Source: Thermococcus sp. (GTDB taxonomy: Archaea; Methanobacteriota_B; Thermococci; Thermococcales; Thermococcaceae). Taken from it: a stretch of 64,000 nt of DNA. Below the pieces are notes generated by a model. The model searched no databases. It saw only the letters and a program-made list of their open reading frames with translations, and was not told the origin of the DNA. The position numbers and the translations under genes are program-made. The number at the start of each line of letters is the position of its first letter. The first letter of the stretch is position 1. Shown here piece after piece: positions 17,599-25,533 of the stretch. The stretch covers positions 29,673 through 93,672 of the forward strand of contig JALTBN010000042.1 of the NCBI GenBank assembly GCA_027075325.1. Direction: 5' to 3'.

Positions 17599-18345
17599 AT
17601 GGCCGCAGAGGGAAACTTGATGGGTATGGAGTGGGAGAAATCGAAGCACTTCGGGGAGCACAGGAAGTATCTGCTCCTGAACCAGGAGAGGTTCATTGAA
17701 GTCCTGAGGAGGAATGGGGTTAAAGCAAAAAGGATGCTGGACATCGGATGCTACACTGGAGAGTTCACTGTTAGGGTAGCCAATGCGGTCGGGGCTGAGG
17801 AGGTCTACGGCCTCGACATGAATGAAGAGGCCCTCAGGGAGGCACAGAAAAAGGGGGTAATCCCCATCCGGGGGAACATCGAGAGGGGTATCCCTATAGA
17901 GGATGGCTTCTTCGACCTCGTTACCGCCAATCAGGTTCTTGAGCACGTCGACAAAACTGCCCTCGCCTTCAGTGAGATACGGAGGGTTCTGAAGCCGGGC
18001 GGTTACGCCATGATATCCGTCCCGAACCTCGCCTCCTGGCACAACGTCATCCTCCTGCTCCTGGGGATGCAACCGAGCTCATACCACGTCTACGACGTCC
18101 AAGTCGGAAATCCCCTGCACGGGATATCCCTGAAGAACCCATACAATGAGGAGATAAAACCCCACGTGAAGGCGTTCACCCTGCCGGCACTCGTGGACAT
18201 CGCAAAGCTCAACGGCTTTGAGGTCGTGGATGCGTATGGATGCGGTTTCTACAAGCTGCCGGCTGCCGTTTCAAGACTCCTATCGAAAATAGACAGAAGG
18301 CATGCGGTGTACATAGGCGTTCTCCTTCGAAAGGGACGAGACTAA
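17599..18345 (+). CDS. SAM-dependent class I methyltransferase
   Basis: A 248-residue soluble enzyme with methyltransferase motif I at MLDIGCYTGEFTVRVA, an acidic YGLDMNEEAL ribose-binding segment, and the VTANQVLEHVDKTALAFSEI block typical of UbiE/UbiG-type (Methyltransf_11) proteins. The substrate is unknown; the position at the end of the glycan region suggests methylation of a sugar or lipid-linked intermediate. The start at 17599 is the first ATG. A second ATG at 17629 (MEWEKSKHFG) is a possible start. Confidence 0.75.
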   Translation: MAAEGNLMGMEWEKSKHFGEHRKYLLLNQERFIEVLRRNGVKAKRMLDIGCYTGEFTVRVANAVGAEEVYGLDMNEEALREAQKKGVIPIRGNIERGIPIEDGFFDLVTANQVLEHVDKTALAFSEIRRVLKPGGYAMISVPNLASWHNVILLLLGMQPSSYHVYDVQVGNPLHGISLKNPYNEEIKPHVKAFTLPALVDIAKLNGFEVVDAYGCGFYKLPAAVSRLLSKIDRRHAVYIGVLLRKGRD

Positions 18346-18408
18346 CGGCAGGTTTATAAATTACTTTTCTCAATCAAATGGACAGGAAAGGAAGAAGAGG
18401 AGATGTGT

Positions 18409-19578
18409 ATGGTATCGGTGCTCATAACGGCCCTGGCCGTCATAACGGTTCTCTGGCTCGCTGTATACGCGGCATTTAGAAGGGGAGAGGAGGAACCCAT
18501 CGGAGAGGTGGGTTCAGAAGCCGCGGAGGGGGAAGAGGGCCTTTCCGTTGATCTGTTCGTGGCGATGTGGAGGACAAAACGGCTGCTGGGCTTCATTGAC
18601 AGAACGGCATCCAGAGCCAGGAGATTCTGGAGGGCCTACGGAGACGTGGGCATAGTAATTGGCTTTGCCGGCATGGCTTACGTGTTCTACATGCTCTTTA
18701 AAACCGCCATAAAGGCGGTTGAAGCCGGAGGAAAACAGGCAGGGGTTCAGCTCGTAATCCCAGGCATCACCATACCCCTGTGGTACGGAATAATCGGGCT
18801 TATAGTGGTTATGATCGTCCACGAACTCAGTCACGGTGTCGTCGCCAGGGCAGACGGCCTTCCCCTCAAGTCAGTTGGCTTGGTGCTGTTCTACATCATT
18901 CCCGGAGCTTTCGTGGAGCCGGATGAGGAAGCACTGAAGAAGGCCCCGCTGCGTTCAAGGCTCAGGGTCTACGGAGCCGGTTCTCTGGCAAACATAGTAA
19001 CCGCCCTGATAGCAGTGCTCCTCATTAACTTCGCGATAACCCCCATCCTCCAGCCTGCGGGGATTGAAGTTGGTGGAATCGTCGACAACGGGCCCGCCAG
19101 CGGGCTGCTGATGAAGGGAGACGTCATAACGGGGATAAACGGGCAGAGCATCACCACAATGGACGAGTTTATCAAAGTGATGAACGCAACCCACCCAGGG
19201 CAGGTGATAACCCTGACTATCCTGCGGAACGGTGAGGAGAAAACGGTACAGGTAACGCTGGGAAAGCACCCCGACAACCCGAGCAAGGGTTTCATCGGTA
19301 TCTACCCGATACCCCACTACACCTCAAGGGTCGGACACGATAACGTCCTCTTCCCGGTGTTCTTCAGCCTCTACTGGATATACGTCCTTAACCTCGGGAT
19401 AGGCCTCATGAACCTCTTTCCGCTCGTCCCCCTTGACGGAGGGAGGATGCTGGACGACGTTCTTAAGGAGTACCTCCCGGAGGGCATCGTAAATCCTATC
19501 AGGTACACCACGATAGGTGTTGGACTAACCCTCCTGGCCCTCAACCTCTGGCCGGCGATACTGAACTTAGCCAGATGA
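18409..19578 (+). CDS. Site-2 protease-like membrane metalloprotease (M50) with PDZ domain
   Basis: A 389-residue intramembrane protease. The zinc-binding HELSH lies in MIVHELSHGVVARADG and the third ligand is the aspartate of NLFPLVPLDGGRML near the C-terminus, the LDG motif of the S2P family. Between them, residues about 215-300, is a PDZ domain (VDNGPASGLLMKGDVITGIN). Five or six hydrophobic helices surround the site. I take the ATG at 18409, which follows GAGGAGATG at a normal distance; an ATG six bases earlier would sit on that sequence. A TTTATAAATT TATA box lies near 18352. It probably cleaves membrane-bound substrates in regulated proteolysis. Confidence 0.87.
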   Translation: MVSVLITALAVITVLWLAVYAAFRRGEEEPIGEVGSEAAEGEEGLSVDLFVAMWRTKRLLGFIDRTASRARRFWRAYGDVGIVIGFAGMAYVFYMLFKTAIKAVEAGGKQAGVQLVIPGITIPLWYGIIGLIVVMIVHELSHGVVARADGLPLKSVGLVLFYIIPGAFVEPDEEALKKAPLRSRLRVYGAGSLANIVTALIAVLLINFAITPILQPAGIEVGGIVDNGPASGLLMKGDVITGINGQSITTMDEFIKVMNATHPGQVITLTILRNGEEKTVQVTLGKHPDNPSKGFIGIYPIPHYTSRVGHDNVLFPVFFSLYWIYVLNLGIGLMNLFPLVPLDGGRMLDDVLKEYLPEGIVNPIRYTTIGVGLTLLALNLWPAILNLAR

Positions 19579-19588
19579 GAAAAGACGA

Positions 19589-20362
19589 TTAGAGGGGGCG
19601 GATCGTCATGCCCCCTTTGCTGAACCTGAACTCCGCCTCAGATGGGGTGAACTCAGGGAGCAGGGACTTCCTCACCAGCATCCTCTCAACGCCGGGGGTC
19701 CCAGTCGGTTTGAATTCAATTATGTGCTCCGAATACTGCGAGAGCCACTCTATAAAGCGCCTGCTGGTTCTCTCCCTGTTGAGGAGAACCACATCCGTGG
19801 GTATGACCGTACCTTCATCCCCGAGGAGATCAGTTTCCTTCATCATTATGGCCTTCCTAAGTATCTTCACCGCGGCCTCCTCACCGAACAGGTCGGGGAG
19901 CGCGTCTATGGTAACCGAAATCCTCACGGGTCTCCTCCCGTTCAAACGCTCCTCGAAGATCCTTCTGTGCACTCTCTCCATTTTGGTTAGAAATGTCTCA
20001 GGCTCGATCTTACCGGGGTAATAAACGAAGGGCAGATCCACGTTAACCCCGTAAAGAGACCCCACAACGTCCACTATCGCAAGCCGGCCCAGGTTTCCCT
20101 CCCCGAGGACATCGTAGTGCATGGTCAGGGCGTACGTTTCAAGCAGACTTACAGGGAAGGAATAATCAATAACTAGCCCAAAACCACCCAGTTCAGTTAT
20201 CCTTCTGAAAATCTGAACGCCCAGAGTCCACCCAAAGGATGATGCGTCGTAAATAACCAGGAGTGCACCCCCCTCCAGCAACCCACCGCCGAGCATCGCA
20301 TCAAGCTCGTCCATTCCAGTGCTCATGACCTTAGGCCTGAATTTTTCAAGGATCTCCTCCAT
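19589..20362 (-). CDS. KaiC/RadA-like RecA-fold protein lacking the P-loop
   Basis: A 257-residue protein whose N-terminus, TGMDELDAMLGGGLLEGGALLVIYD, matches the opening of archaeal KaiC-like ATPases (TGxxxLDxLLGGGxxxGxxxLI). Where these have Walker A GxxxxGKT, this protein reads DASSFGWTLG, so the lysine and threonine are missing and ATP binding is doubtful. A VTIDALPDLFGEE stretch corresponds to the Walker B region. It looks like an inactive regulatory member of the family restricted to Thermococcales. It is convergent with the protease gene and divergent from ttuA. No partner can be inferred. Confidence 0.65.
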   Translation of the reverse strand: MEEILEKFRPKVMSTGMDELDAMLGGGLLEGGALLVIYDASSFGWTLGVQIFRRITELGGFGLVIDYSFPVSLLETYALTMHYDVLGEGNLGRLAIVDVVGSLYGVNVDLPFVYYPGKIEPETFLTKMERVHRRIFEERLNGRRPVRISVTIDALPDLFGEEAAVKILRKAIMMKETDLLGDEGTVIPTDVVLLNRERTSRRFIEWLSQYSEHIIEFKPTGTPGVERMLVRKSLLPEFTPSEAEFRFSKGGMTIRPL

Positions 20363-20424
20363 AGGCCCCCACCGTATTGATTAGCACGCAATCCTTTTTA
20401 AACGCATCCACTATTCATCGGAAC

Positions 20425-21402
20425 ATGGAGAGAAAGTGCTCGAAGTGCGGGAGACCGGCGGTTTATCACGCGCGCTACACGGGCAGGTACTACTGCCACA
20501 AACACTTCAACGAGATGGTGGAGAGGAAGTTCAAGGAGACCGTGAAGAAGTACCGCCTCGTAGGGAAGGGAGAGAGGATAGCCGTTGGCGTGAGCGGCGG
20601 GAAGGACAGCGTCGTTCTCATGCACCTTTTAGCCAAGCTCCGCGAGAAGTTTCCCTTCGAGCTTGTGGCGATAACCATTGATGAAGGGATAGCCGGATAC
20701 AGGCCGCCGAGCGTGGAGGTTGCGAGGAGAAACGCCGAAAAGCTGGGAATAGAGCACCGGATTTATTCCTTCAAAGAATACATCGGCTTCACCCTTGATG
20801 AAACCGTTGAAATAATGGGAAGCTTTGAGAAGGGAGAAAGAGTGGGGGCGTGCTCCTACTGCGGCGTCTGGAGGCGCTGGTTACTCAACTACGCGGCCAA
20901 AGATGTGGGGGCAGATAAGTTAGCAGTAGGCCACAACCTCGACGATGAGGTTCAGATGTTCGTCATGAACATCATGAGAGGCGACATAGCTCGATTAGGC
21001 AGAACCGGGCCGTACTACGAGGAGATACACCCGGAGCTGGTTCCGAGGATAAAGCCCCTCCGCGAGATCCCGGAGAAGGAGATAGTGCTCTACGCCGTTC
21101 TGAACAACATTGAGGTCGACCTGAGCGAGTGCCCCTACGCTGTGGAGGCATTCCGCGCCGAAATCCGCGACTGGCTCAACGAGATGGAGGAGAAGCATCC
21201 GGGAACGAAGTACCAGATTCTCAGGAGCTACGACAAGCTGTTCCCGCTCATCGCGAAGACCTACACGAAGAGGACGAGCGAGCTGAACCGGTGTAAGATC
21301 TGCGGCCAGCCTACAACCGGGGAGATATGCAAGGCCTGCCAGTTCCGCCTCCAGGTCGAGAAGAAGGCGAGGGAGAAGGGGCTGACCTTCAGGATCGAGT
21401 GA
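20425..21402 (+). CDS. ttuA: tRNA 2-thiolation protein TtuA (PP-loop ATPase, Ncs6/TtuA family)
   Basis: A 325-residue enzyme. The start is the ATG at 20425 (MERKCSKCG). A CTTTTTAAACG TATA element about 30 bp upstream suggests a nearly leaderless mRNA. An N-terminal zinc finger (CSKCGRPAVYHARY, then YCHKH) precedes the PP-loop VSGGKDSV. Central cysteines in ACSYCGVWR and in LSECPYA correspond to the three-cysteine iron-sulfur site known for Pyrococcus TtuA, and a C-terminal zinc finger CKICGQPTTGEICKAC closes the protein. TtuA thiolates U54 of tRNA, stabilising it at high temperature. The MoaD-like protein at 63244 is a possible sulfur carrier, but that is inference. Confidence 0.88.
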   Translation: MERKCSKCGRPAVYHARYTGRYYCHKHFNEMVERKFKETVKKYRLVGKGERIAVGVSGGKDSVVLMHLLAKLREKFPFELVAITIDEGIAGYRPPSVEVARRNAEKLGIEHRIYSFKEYIGFTLDETVEIMGSFEKGERVGACSYCGVWRRWLLNYAAKDVGADKLAVGHNLDDEVQMFVMNIMRGDIARLGRTGPYYEEIHPELVPRIKPLREIPEKEIVLYAVLNNIEVDLSECPYAVEAFRAEIRDWLNEMEEKHPGTKYQILRSYDKLFPLIAKTYTKRTSELNRCKICGQPTTGEICKACQFRLQVEKKAREKGLTFRIE

Positions 21403-21413
21403 AAAGAGGGGAC

Positions 21414-21454
21414 GTATACTAAAACACGAGTTTATAAAGAGCTGTTTAGTATAC
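21414..21454. promoter_or_regulatory. 10-bp perfect inverted repeat flanking a TATA box
   Basis: GTATACTAAA at 21414-21423 is mirrored exactly by TTTAGTATAC at 21445-21454, and the 21-bp centre contains TTTATAAAG. A second TATA-like CCTTTATAAAG follows near 21470. The arrangement looks like an operator wrapped around a core promoter. The only frame just downstream is a short ATPase remnant, so its original target may be lost. Confidence 0.45.
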
Positions 21455-21514
21455 TGCTGAACAACCTTAACCTTTATAAAGTACGGACACAGTGCCCCTT
21501 CAAACCCTGAAACG

Positions 21515-21634
21515 ATGGAACGTGAGCTGAGGGCTCTGAAAAAGGCAAAGAAACTCTTCCGCTGGAAAAAGGCGGTGCTGATAACGTGGGACACGGAGAA
21601 AAAAGTTGACGGGATTGAAATCTTCCCGCTGTGA
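21515..21634 (+). pseudogene. C-terminal remnant of an archaeal AAA ATPase (COG1373-like)
   Basis: A 39-codon frame reads MERELRALKKAKKLFRWKKA followed by VLITWDTEKKVDGIEIFPL and a stop. The ending resembles the extreme C-terminus of archaeal predicted ATPases of the COG1373 type, which normally end with a VDGIEVIPLWKWLL-like strand; here the final WKWLL is cut by the stop. It has no Walker motifs and no ribosome binding site, so I regard it as a gene fragment. Confidence 0.4.
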
Positions 21635-21635
21635 A

Positions 21636-21905
21636 GGTTCCTCCTTTAGGGTTGTTGAAACGCCGGTTCCCATCGAAGAACTTGAAGAAATCCGTGAGAA
21701 GAACAAAATAGGGGTTGAGTTAGTCCTTCTCAAAAAGATCGAGAGGAACGGCATACCTCTCAACCGGGTTCTGATACGGGGAAATCCAAAAGAGATAAAG
21801 CGCTTCATGGAGTTCCTCATGCGTTCAAGGGCGGGGGTTAGTCATTCTATGATGATCCTCCCGTGTTCTACTAAAGCCATCAGTTGGAGTAAGTGTCGTA
21901 GGTGA
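21636..21905 (+). other. Short open frame of uncertain status (possible gene fragment)
   Basis: The frame continues directly after the ATPase remnant and encodes an amphipathic stretch with ETPVPIEELEEIREKNKIGV and IRGNPKEIKRFMEFLMRS. The composition (charged, regular hydrophobics) looks protein-like, but there is no start codon with a ribosome binding site and the tail after SRAGVSHS becomes unlikely protein. I cannot assign a family. It may be part of the same decayed locus. Confidence 0.3.
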
Positions 21906-22063
21906 TGAGCAGGTTGCTGTCCTTGAGAAGGCTCCCTCCGAGGGTCTCATCAAGAACGGGATGCCAGTACTGAGGACTTCACTTCCAGTACTCCCCCGTG
22001 GAAAGTGTGTAACACAAGGATTTAACAGTTTTATCCCATACCAAGTCGAACCTAATGGGGCTT
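21906..22063. other. Non-coding stretch with no convincing gene
   Basis: Together with the preceding fragments this makes about 730 bp between ttuA and the next intact gene. Short open frames exist on both strands here but none has a start with a ribosome binding site or a recognisable motif. It reads as eroded DNA upstream of the promoter at 22064-22099. Confidence 0.5.
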
Positions 22064-22099
22064 TCTCTGAAATTCAGAGAGACTCCACGGTATAAATAG
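22064..22099 (+). promoter_or_regulatory. Palindromic operator next to TATA box of the membrane protein/regulator operon
   Basis: TCTCTGAA at 22064-22071 and TTCAGAGA at 22073-22080 form a perfect 8-bp inverted repeat around one base. Eleven bases further is TATAAATAG (22091-22099), and the ATG at 22131 lies at a distance that leaves a short leader with GGTGG. The palindrome would overlap or touch the transcription factor B site, the usual place for an archaeal repressor. The operon ends with a winged-helix regulator gene, which could act here. Confidence 0.6.
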
Positions 22100-22130
22100 A
22101 TGGACGGTCAATTGAAGAACGGTGGTGGAA

Positions 22131-22733
22131 ATGGAAGACGTGAAGGAACTCAAGGATGTGCTTGAGAGGGTTGAGGGAAAGCTGATAGCCGCTGAGAAGA
22201 TCTACGCGGCTTTGAATTTTGGGATATGGGTCGTTGTTATGAGTCTGTTCTTCGTCCTCTTGGGTGCCCTGGAGCTTGGAAGGGCCTGGAGTGCACTGTA
22301 CTGGGGTGCCGCGATGGCAGTTGGAATATACGCGAGCGTGAGACTGTGGAAAAGGGTGGCCACCATAAGGGGAATCCCTGGTGGAGGCAAGAAAACCGGC
22401 GCGGGCATAGCGCTCTCATGGGTCATCGGGAGCATCGTGGGATGGTTCGTCGTTCCGTCCGTATCAACCATCGGCGTCAGCGAGGACGCGAGGTTTGCAG
22501 TGGGGTTCTTGGTCTTCATAGGGCTGTCCCTCCTTGGGGAGTGGTTAATAATCGGCAGGAAAAGCCGGGAATACGAGATGATACCTTCGTTCCTCCTGCC
22601 CCTTCTCGGCATACCTGTGGCATGGAACATCAAAGAAGCCGCGATCCTCTGGGCCGGCTTCCTCGTGGCGGCGTCCTACGGCATTACGATACTCCTCTAC
22701 CTCTACTCCGCGTTCAGGGCCATCGAGCGGTGA
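22131..22733 (+). CDS. Small polytopic membrane protein, function unknown
   Basis: A 200-residue protein. The start is the ATG at 22131 behind GGTGGTGGAA; GTG codons just upstream belong to the ribosome binding site. A charged N-terminal helix (about 28 residues) is followed by five or six hydrophobic segments (for example FGIWVVVMSLFFVLLGALEL and FAVGFLVFIGLSLLGEWLII). I recognise no enzymatic motif. It is 4 bp from the winged-helix gene downstream, a pairing often seen for membrane sensors or exporters with their own regulator. Confidence 0.7.
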   Translation: MEDVKELKDVLERVEGKLIAAEKIYAALNFGIWVVVMSLFFVLLGALELGRAWSALYWGAAMAVGIYASVRLWKRVATIRGIPGGGKKTGAGIALSWVIGSIVGWFVVPSVSTIGVSEDARFAVGFLVFIGLSLLGEWLIIGRKSREYEMIPSFLLPLLGIPVAWNIKEAAILWAGFLVAASYGITILLYLYSAFRAIER

Positions 22734-22737
22734 TAGC

Positions 22738-23046
22738 ATGGAGCCGCTCAGGGGGCTGATGAAAAACCATGCCTTGGGCAATCCCGTGAGGCTGGCGATA
22801 ATGCTCTACCTCCTGCCGAGGGGCAGGGCGCTCTTCAGGGACATCCAGGCTGTGCTTGACCTGACCCCGGGAAACCTTGACTCCCACCTCAGGGCGCTCC
22901 AGAGGAAAGGATACGTGGAGGTTTACAAGGTGATAGCGGACAGGCCGAGGACTGCGGTGAAAATCACGGAGAAAGGTGCGATGGAGACGGGCAAATACAT
23001 GAGGGCGCTCAAGGAAGCCCTCTCGGCTATCGCTCCCTCAGATTAA
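22738..23046 (+). CDS. Winged-helix transcriptional regulator
   Basis: A 102-residue DNA-binding protein with a single winged-helix domain. Residues about 10-80 contain LGNPVRLAIMLYLLPRG (helix 1), FRDIQAVLDLTPGNLDSHLRALQR (helix-turn-helix), and a wing with YVEVYKVIADRPRTAVKITEKG. This is the HTH_34/ArsR-like layout used by many small archaeal regulators. There is no added ligand domain. It lies directly behind the membrane protein gene in one operon, and the palindrome at 22064-22080 is a natural candidate for autoregulation. Confidence 0.82.
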   Translation: MEPLRGLMKNHALGNPVRLAIMLYLLPRGRALFRDIQAVLDLTPGNLDSHLRALQRKGYVEVYKVIADRPRTAVKITEKGAMETGKYMRALKEALSAIAPSD

Positions 23047-23076
23047 AGGAGCCCTCCGAAAGCGAGGATTGAAACC

Positions 23077-25086
23077 CTATCTCCTCCGGCGCTTTTCCAT
23101 CTCCGCCTCGGCCTTCCTCAGGAGTTCTTTCTTCCTCTCAAGGCGGTACTCATCAACCAGCTGGAGAAGCCTTTCGGCCTCCCGTTCCTCATCCTCCTTG
23201 GCCCACTTCTCCAGCAGCTCCTCGATGGCCCCCTCCAGAGTCTCCCGCTCCACAACCGCAAACTCATCGACGCGCTTGACATCGAGCTCCTCGCTCGTGA
23301 AGAAAGGCACGTGCGCCTCGCGGAGGACAGTAGCAACCGACTGCGGCAGCGGTTTTTCGGTTATCAAGGCCCTGATCTCCTTTTCAACCAGCTCCTCCGC
23401 TATCGCCCTCCCGGCACCGGCGGGGTTAACCACGAAGAGGACGTCGCCCTTTCTCAAACCGACCTCGCGTTCCATCCTCTCAAGCTCGCGCCAGCTCAGC
23501 ACCTCCATGACCTTTAGGGGGACGGCGGAGCCGCGGATCTCCACCACGTTCATGCGCTTTACCTGAACCAGATCCCTGCCAAGCCGCTCGATGACCGCTT
23601 TGGCATCCTTCAGCTGTTTCTCAAGCACCTCTATGCGCTTCACCTTGGCCTCCAGCTCCCTCTCGCGGAGAACCTTCCTCCTGACCTCGTCGTCGTAGTC
23701 CGCTATTCTGCGCTCCAGCCTCCCTATCGTCTTTCTCTGCTCCTTGATTATCTCCCTGAGCTCGCGGTTCTCGTTCTCCAGCATCTCAATCCTCTTTTCT
23801 AGCTCCCTTATGCGCCTGAGGTAGGGCCCGAGGTCCGGGGCTTCCCTAACCTGCTCCCCCTCTTTCTCCTCGACCTTCGGCCTCTCGCGCTTCGTGACCC
23901 TCTGCATCGCCTCACCGAGGTTGTAGCCACCTATGACGAGGGCCTTTACCTCGTCGGCCTTCTTGGTCAAGCCAGCCTCCCTAAGGCGGGAATCAATGTG
24001 CTCCAGCTTCGGCTTGAGGCGGAGGTAGGCTTTGTATGCGGCAGCGAGGGCGTCGCGCTGGTGATCGTCGTCAACAGTTATCCCCAAACTCCTCAGGAGT
24101 TCATTCTTCTCCTCAATTCTGAGGCTCTCCCTCGGAACGAAGAGGTTTGCCTTAAAGGAGCGCGCTATCTTCTCGACGAATCCCGGAGCCGAAGAAACGT
24201 CGGTGGCGACTATAACCGGATGCCCTATCTCGCTGACGAAGCGGAAGACCTCCCCAACCGGCATGTTCCTCTGGCTGTGGAGCGCTATTATCCTTCCATT
24301 CAGGTCTATCGCCGCTATGCCAACGGTTATCCCCGGGTCGATTCCAACTATAATGCTCCTCCGCTCCCTGACCGCTTCCTCGCCCCTGAGCGGTGCAAAG
24401 CCAAGCTCTGCCCTCTCGACGGGCTGAATCCTTACCTCAACGTCCCCGCCGCGCATTGGCCTTATCAGCCCGGCCAGTTCTTCCCGGGAAGCGTAAACGC
24501 GGAACTCGCCCCTCGCCAGGCCGTAGTCCCTCTCCTCAGTCTCAAAGTCGAAGGGTATATCGGCCCTCCTAAGCCCCTCCTCTATCTCGCGCACCTTGTC
24601 CCTAACCAAGTTGTGCACTCTCTTCCTGTAGCGGTCCTGGCTCCAGCCGCCCTTCCCGTGGCTCCTCCCGCGGGTTACCTTGACAATGACCTCATCCTCA
24701 AAAGCTAAAACCTCGTAGCCAACCCCCTTGCTCGCGAGCAAAGCTGAAAGCTTGGCCTCCTCGTAGGGGTCGAAGCGGTCGGCAGTTCTTATCCCGTGCT
24801 CCTTAGCCAGGCTCTGAAGACCCCTCTGCTCGCCGGGCCTCCCGGTGACCTGAACGAGCTTGGTCTCAGGCGGGAGGGAGCGGAGAAACTTTCTGAGGTC
24901 TCCACCAAGCTCGGTAACGCTGTCGATTGCAACTATATCGGGCCTCTTCGCCTGGATGAAGCGGATCAGCCTGTAGAGTGTGAACTCACCCTTTCGCTCC
25001 AGCCGGCCGTTGAACCAGCTCACGACGGCGAACCTCTTCGGGTTCTCGCTTATTATGTCAACTCCAAAGATTAGAATAAGCCTCAC
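23077..25086 (-). CDS. DUF460 (COG2433) protein, RuvC/YqgF-like RNase H fold with long coiled coil
   Basis: A 669-residue archaeal protein. The N-terminus (LIFGVDIISENPKRFAVV) and a second RNase H-like domain around residue 250 (IIVGIDPGITVGIAAIDLNGR) carry DxG-type acidic motifs of RuvC/YqgF-like nucleases. Residues about 400-500 form a heptad-rich coiled coil (LRRIRELEKRIEMLENENRE onward), and the C-terminus is strongly basic. This is the layout of COG2433, a conserved archaeal family of unproven function thought to act on nucleic acids. It is convergent with the winged-helix gene and divergent from the 108-residue gene. Confidence 0.85.
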   Translation of the reverse strand: MRLILIFGVDIISENPKRFAVVSWFNGRLERKGEFTLYRLIRFIQAKRPDIVAIDSVTELGGDLRKFLRSLPPETKLVQVTGRPGEQRGLQSLAKEHGIRTADRFDPYEEAKLSALLASKGVGYEVLAFEDEVIVKVTRGRSHGKGGWSQDRYRKRVHNLVRDKVREIEEGLRRADIPFDFETEERDYGLARGEFRVYASREELAGLIRPMRGGDVEVRIQPVERAELGFAPLRGEEAVRERRSIIVGIDPGITVGIAAIDLNGRIIALHSQRNMPVGEVFRFVSEIGHPVIVATDVSSAPGFVEKIARSFKANLFVPRESLRIEEKNELLRSLGITVDDDHQRDALAAAYKAYLRLKPKLEHIDSRLREAGLTKKADEVKALVIGGYNLGEAMQRVTKRERPKVEEKEGEQVREAPDLGPYLRRIRELEKRIEMLENENRELREIIKEQRKTIGRLERRIADYDDEVRRKVLRERELEAKVKRIEVLEKQLKDAKAVIERLGRDLVQVKRMNVVEIRGSAVPLKVMEVLSWRELERMEREVGLRKGDVLFVVNPAGAGRAIAEELVEKEIRALITEKPLPQSVATVLREAHVPFFTSEELDVKRVDEFAVVERETLEGAIEELLEKWAKEDEEREAERLLQLVDEYRLERKKELLRKAEAEMEKRRRR

Positions 25087-25138
25087 CTCTCATGGGAAGA
25101 CTCCATTCAGGGCCTTTAAAACGTTAGCCAAATGTTCA

Positions 25139-25156
25139 GGTTCGTTCATTCGAACC
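25139..25156. promoter_or_regulatory. 6-bp inverted repeat in a divergent promoter region
   Basis: GGTTCG at 25139-25144 and CGAACC at 25151-25156 form an inverted repeat with a 6-base spacer in the 114-bp gap between the DUF460 gene and the 108-residue gene. It sits about 10 bp before an AT-rich stretch (TTATCTAAACATAAAA) that probably contains the TATA box of the rightward gene. A repressor site is possible but the arms are short. Confidence 0.35.
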
Positions 25157-25200
25157 AAAAGGGTTATCTAAACATAAAACGAGAACAAAGCGGTGGTACC

Positions 25201-25527
25201 ATGAAGATGAGGGTTGTTTTCGACAAGGAGTACGACCTCCTCTCCGGGATCTACAGGGTGCGCGTCAGGGAGCTGGAGTTCGACGAGGAGCTCAGGAACG
25301 TCCTGGACGGAGTAGACCCCACGATCAGGGTAAAAGACGAAGACGTAAAGCTCTCTGAACTAAAGGAGCGATCCTTTGAGCTCCAGACAAGGGAGGAAGC
25401 CGAGAAGATGATGGGGGAGGTAAGGGGCGCACTGATAGAGGCCCTCAGCGCGTTGATAGCCAGATTTAAGGAGGCCCAAAGCTTCAACGGCTCCGTTTCG
25501 TACGAGATAGACTTCAACGAGCTCTGA
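25201..25527 (+). CDS. Conserved-looking hypothetical protein, 108 residues
   Basis: The start is the ATG at 25201 with CGGTGGT just upstream. The product is soluble and acidic, with a beta-rich first half (MRVVFDKEYDLLSGIYRVRV) and a helical second half rich in glutamate (TREEAEKMMGEVRGALIEAL). I do not recognise a family and see no cysteines, signal or membrane segment. Coding quality is good (regular hydrophobic spacing, codon use like the neighbours). It is convergent with the pcp gene, with 6 bp between stops. Confidence 0.65.
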   Translation: MKMRVVFDKEYDLLSGIYRVRVRELEFDEELRNVLDGVDPTIRVKDEDVKLSELKERSFELQTREEAEKMMGEVRGALIEALSALIARFKEAQSFNGSVSYEIDFNEL

Positions 25528-25533
25528 GTTAAA

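Noticed and set aside
21906..22063. Protein-like short frames on both strands (for example a minus frame with LDETLGGSLLKD)
   Set aside because: No start, no binding site and several nearby stops; too short to support a gene.
23998..24708. 236-codon open frame on the plus strand
   Set aside because: It is antisense to the DUF460 gene, lacks a ribosome binding site and any motif; GC-rich codon structure of the real gene keeps this frame open.
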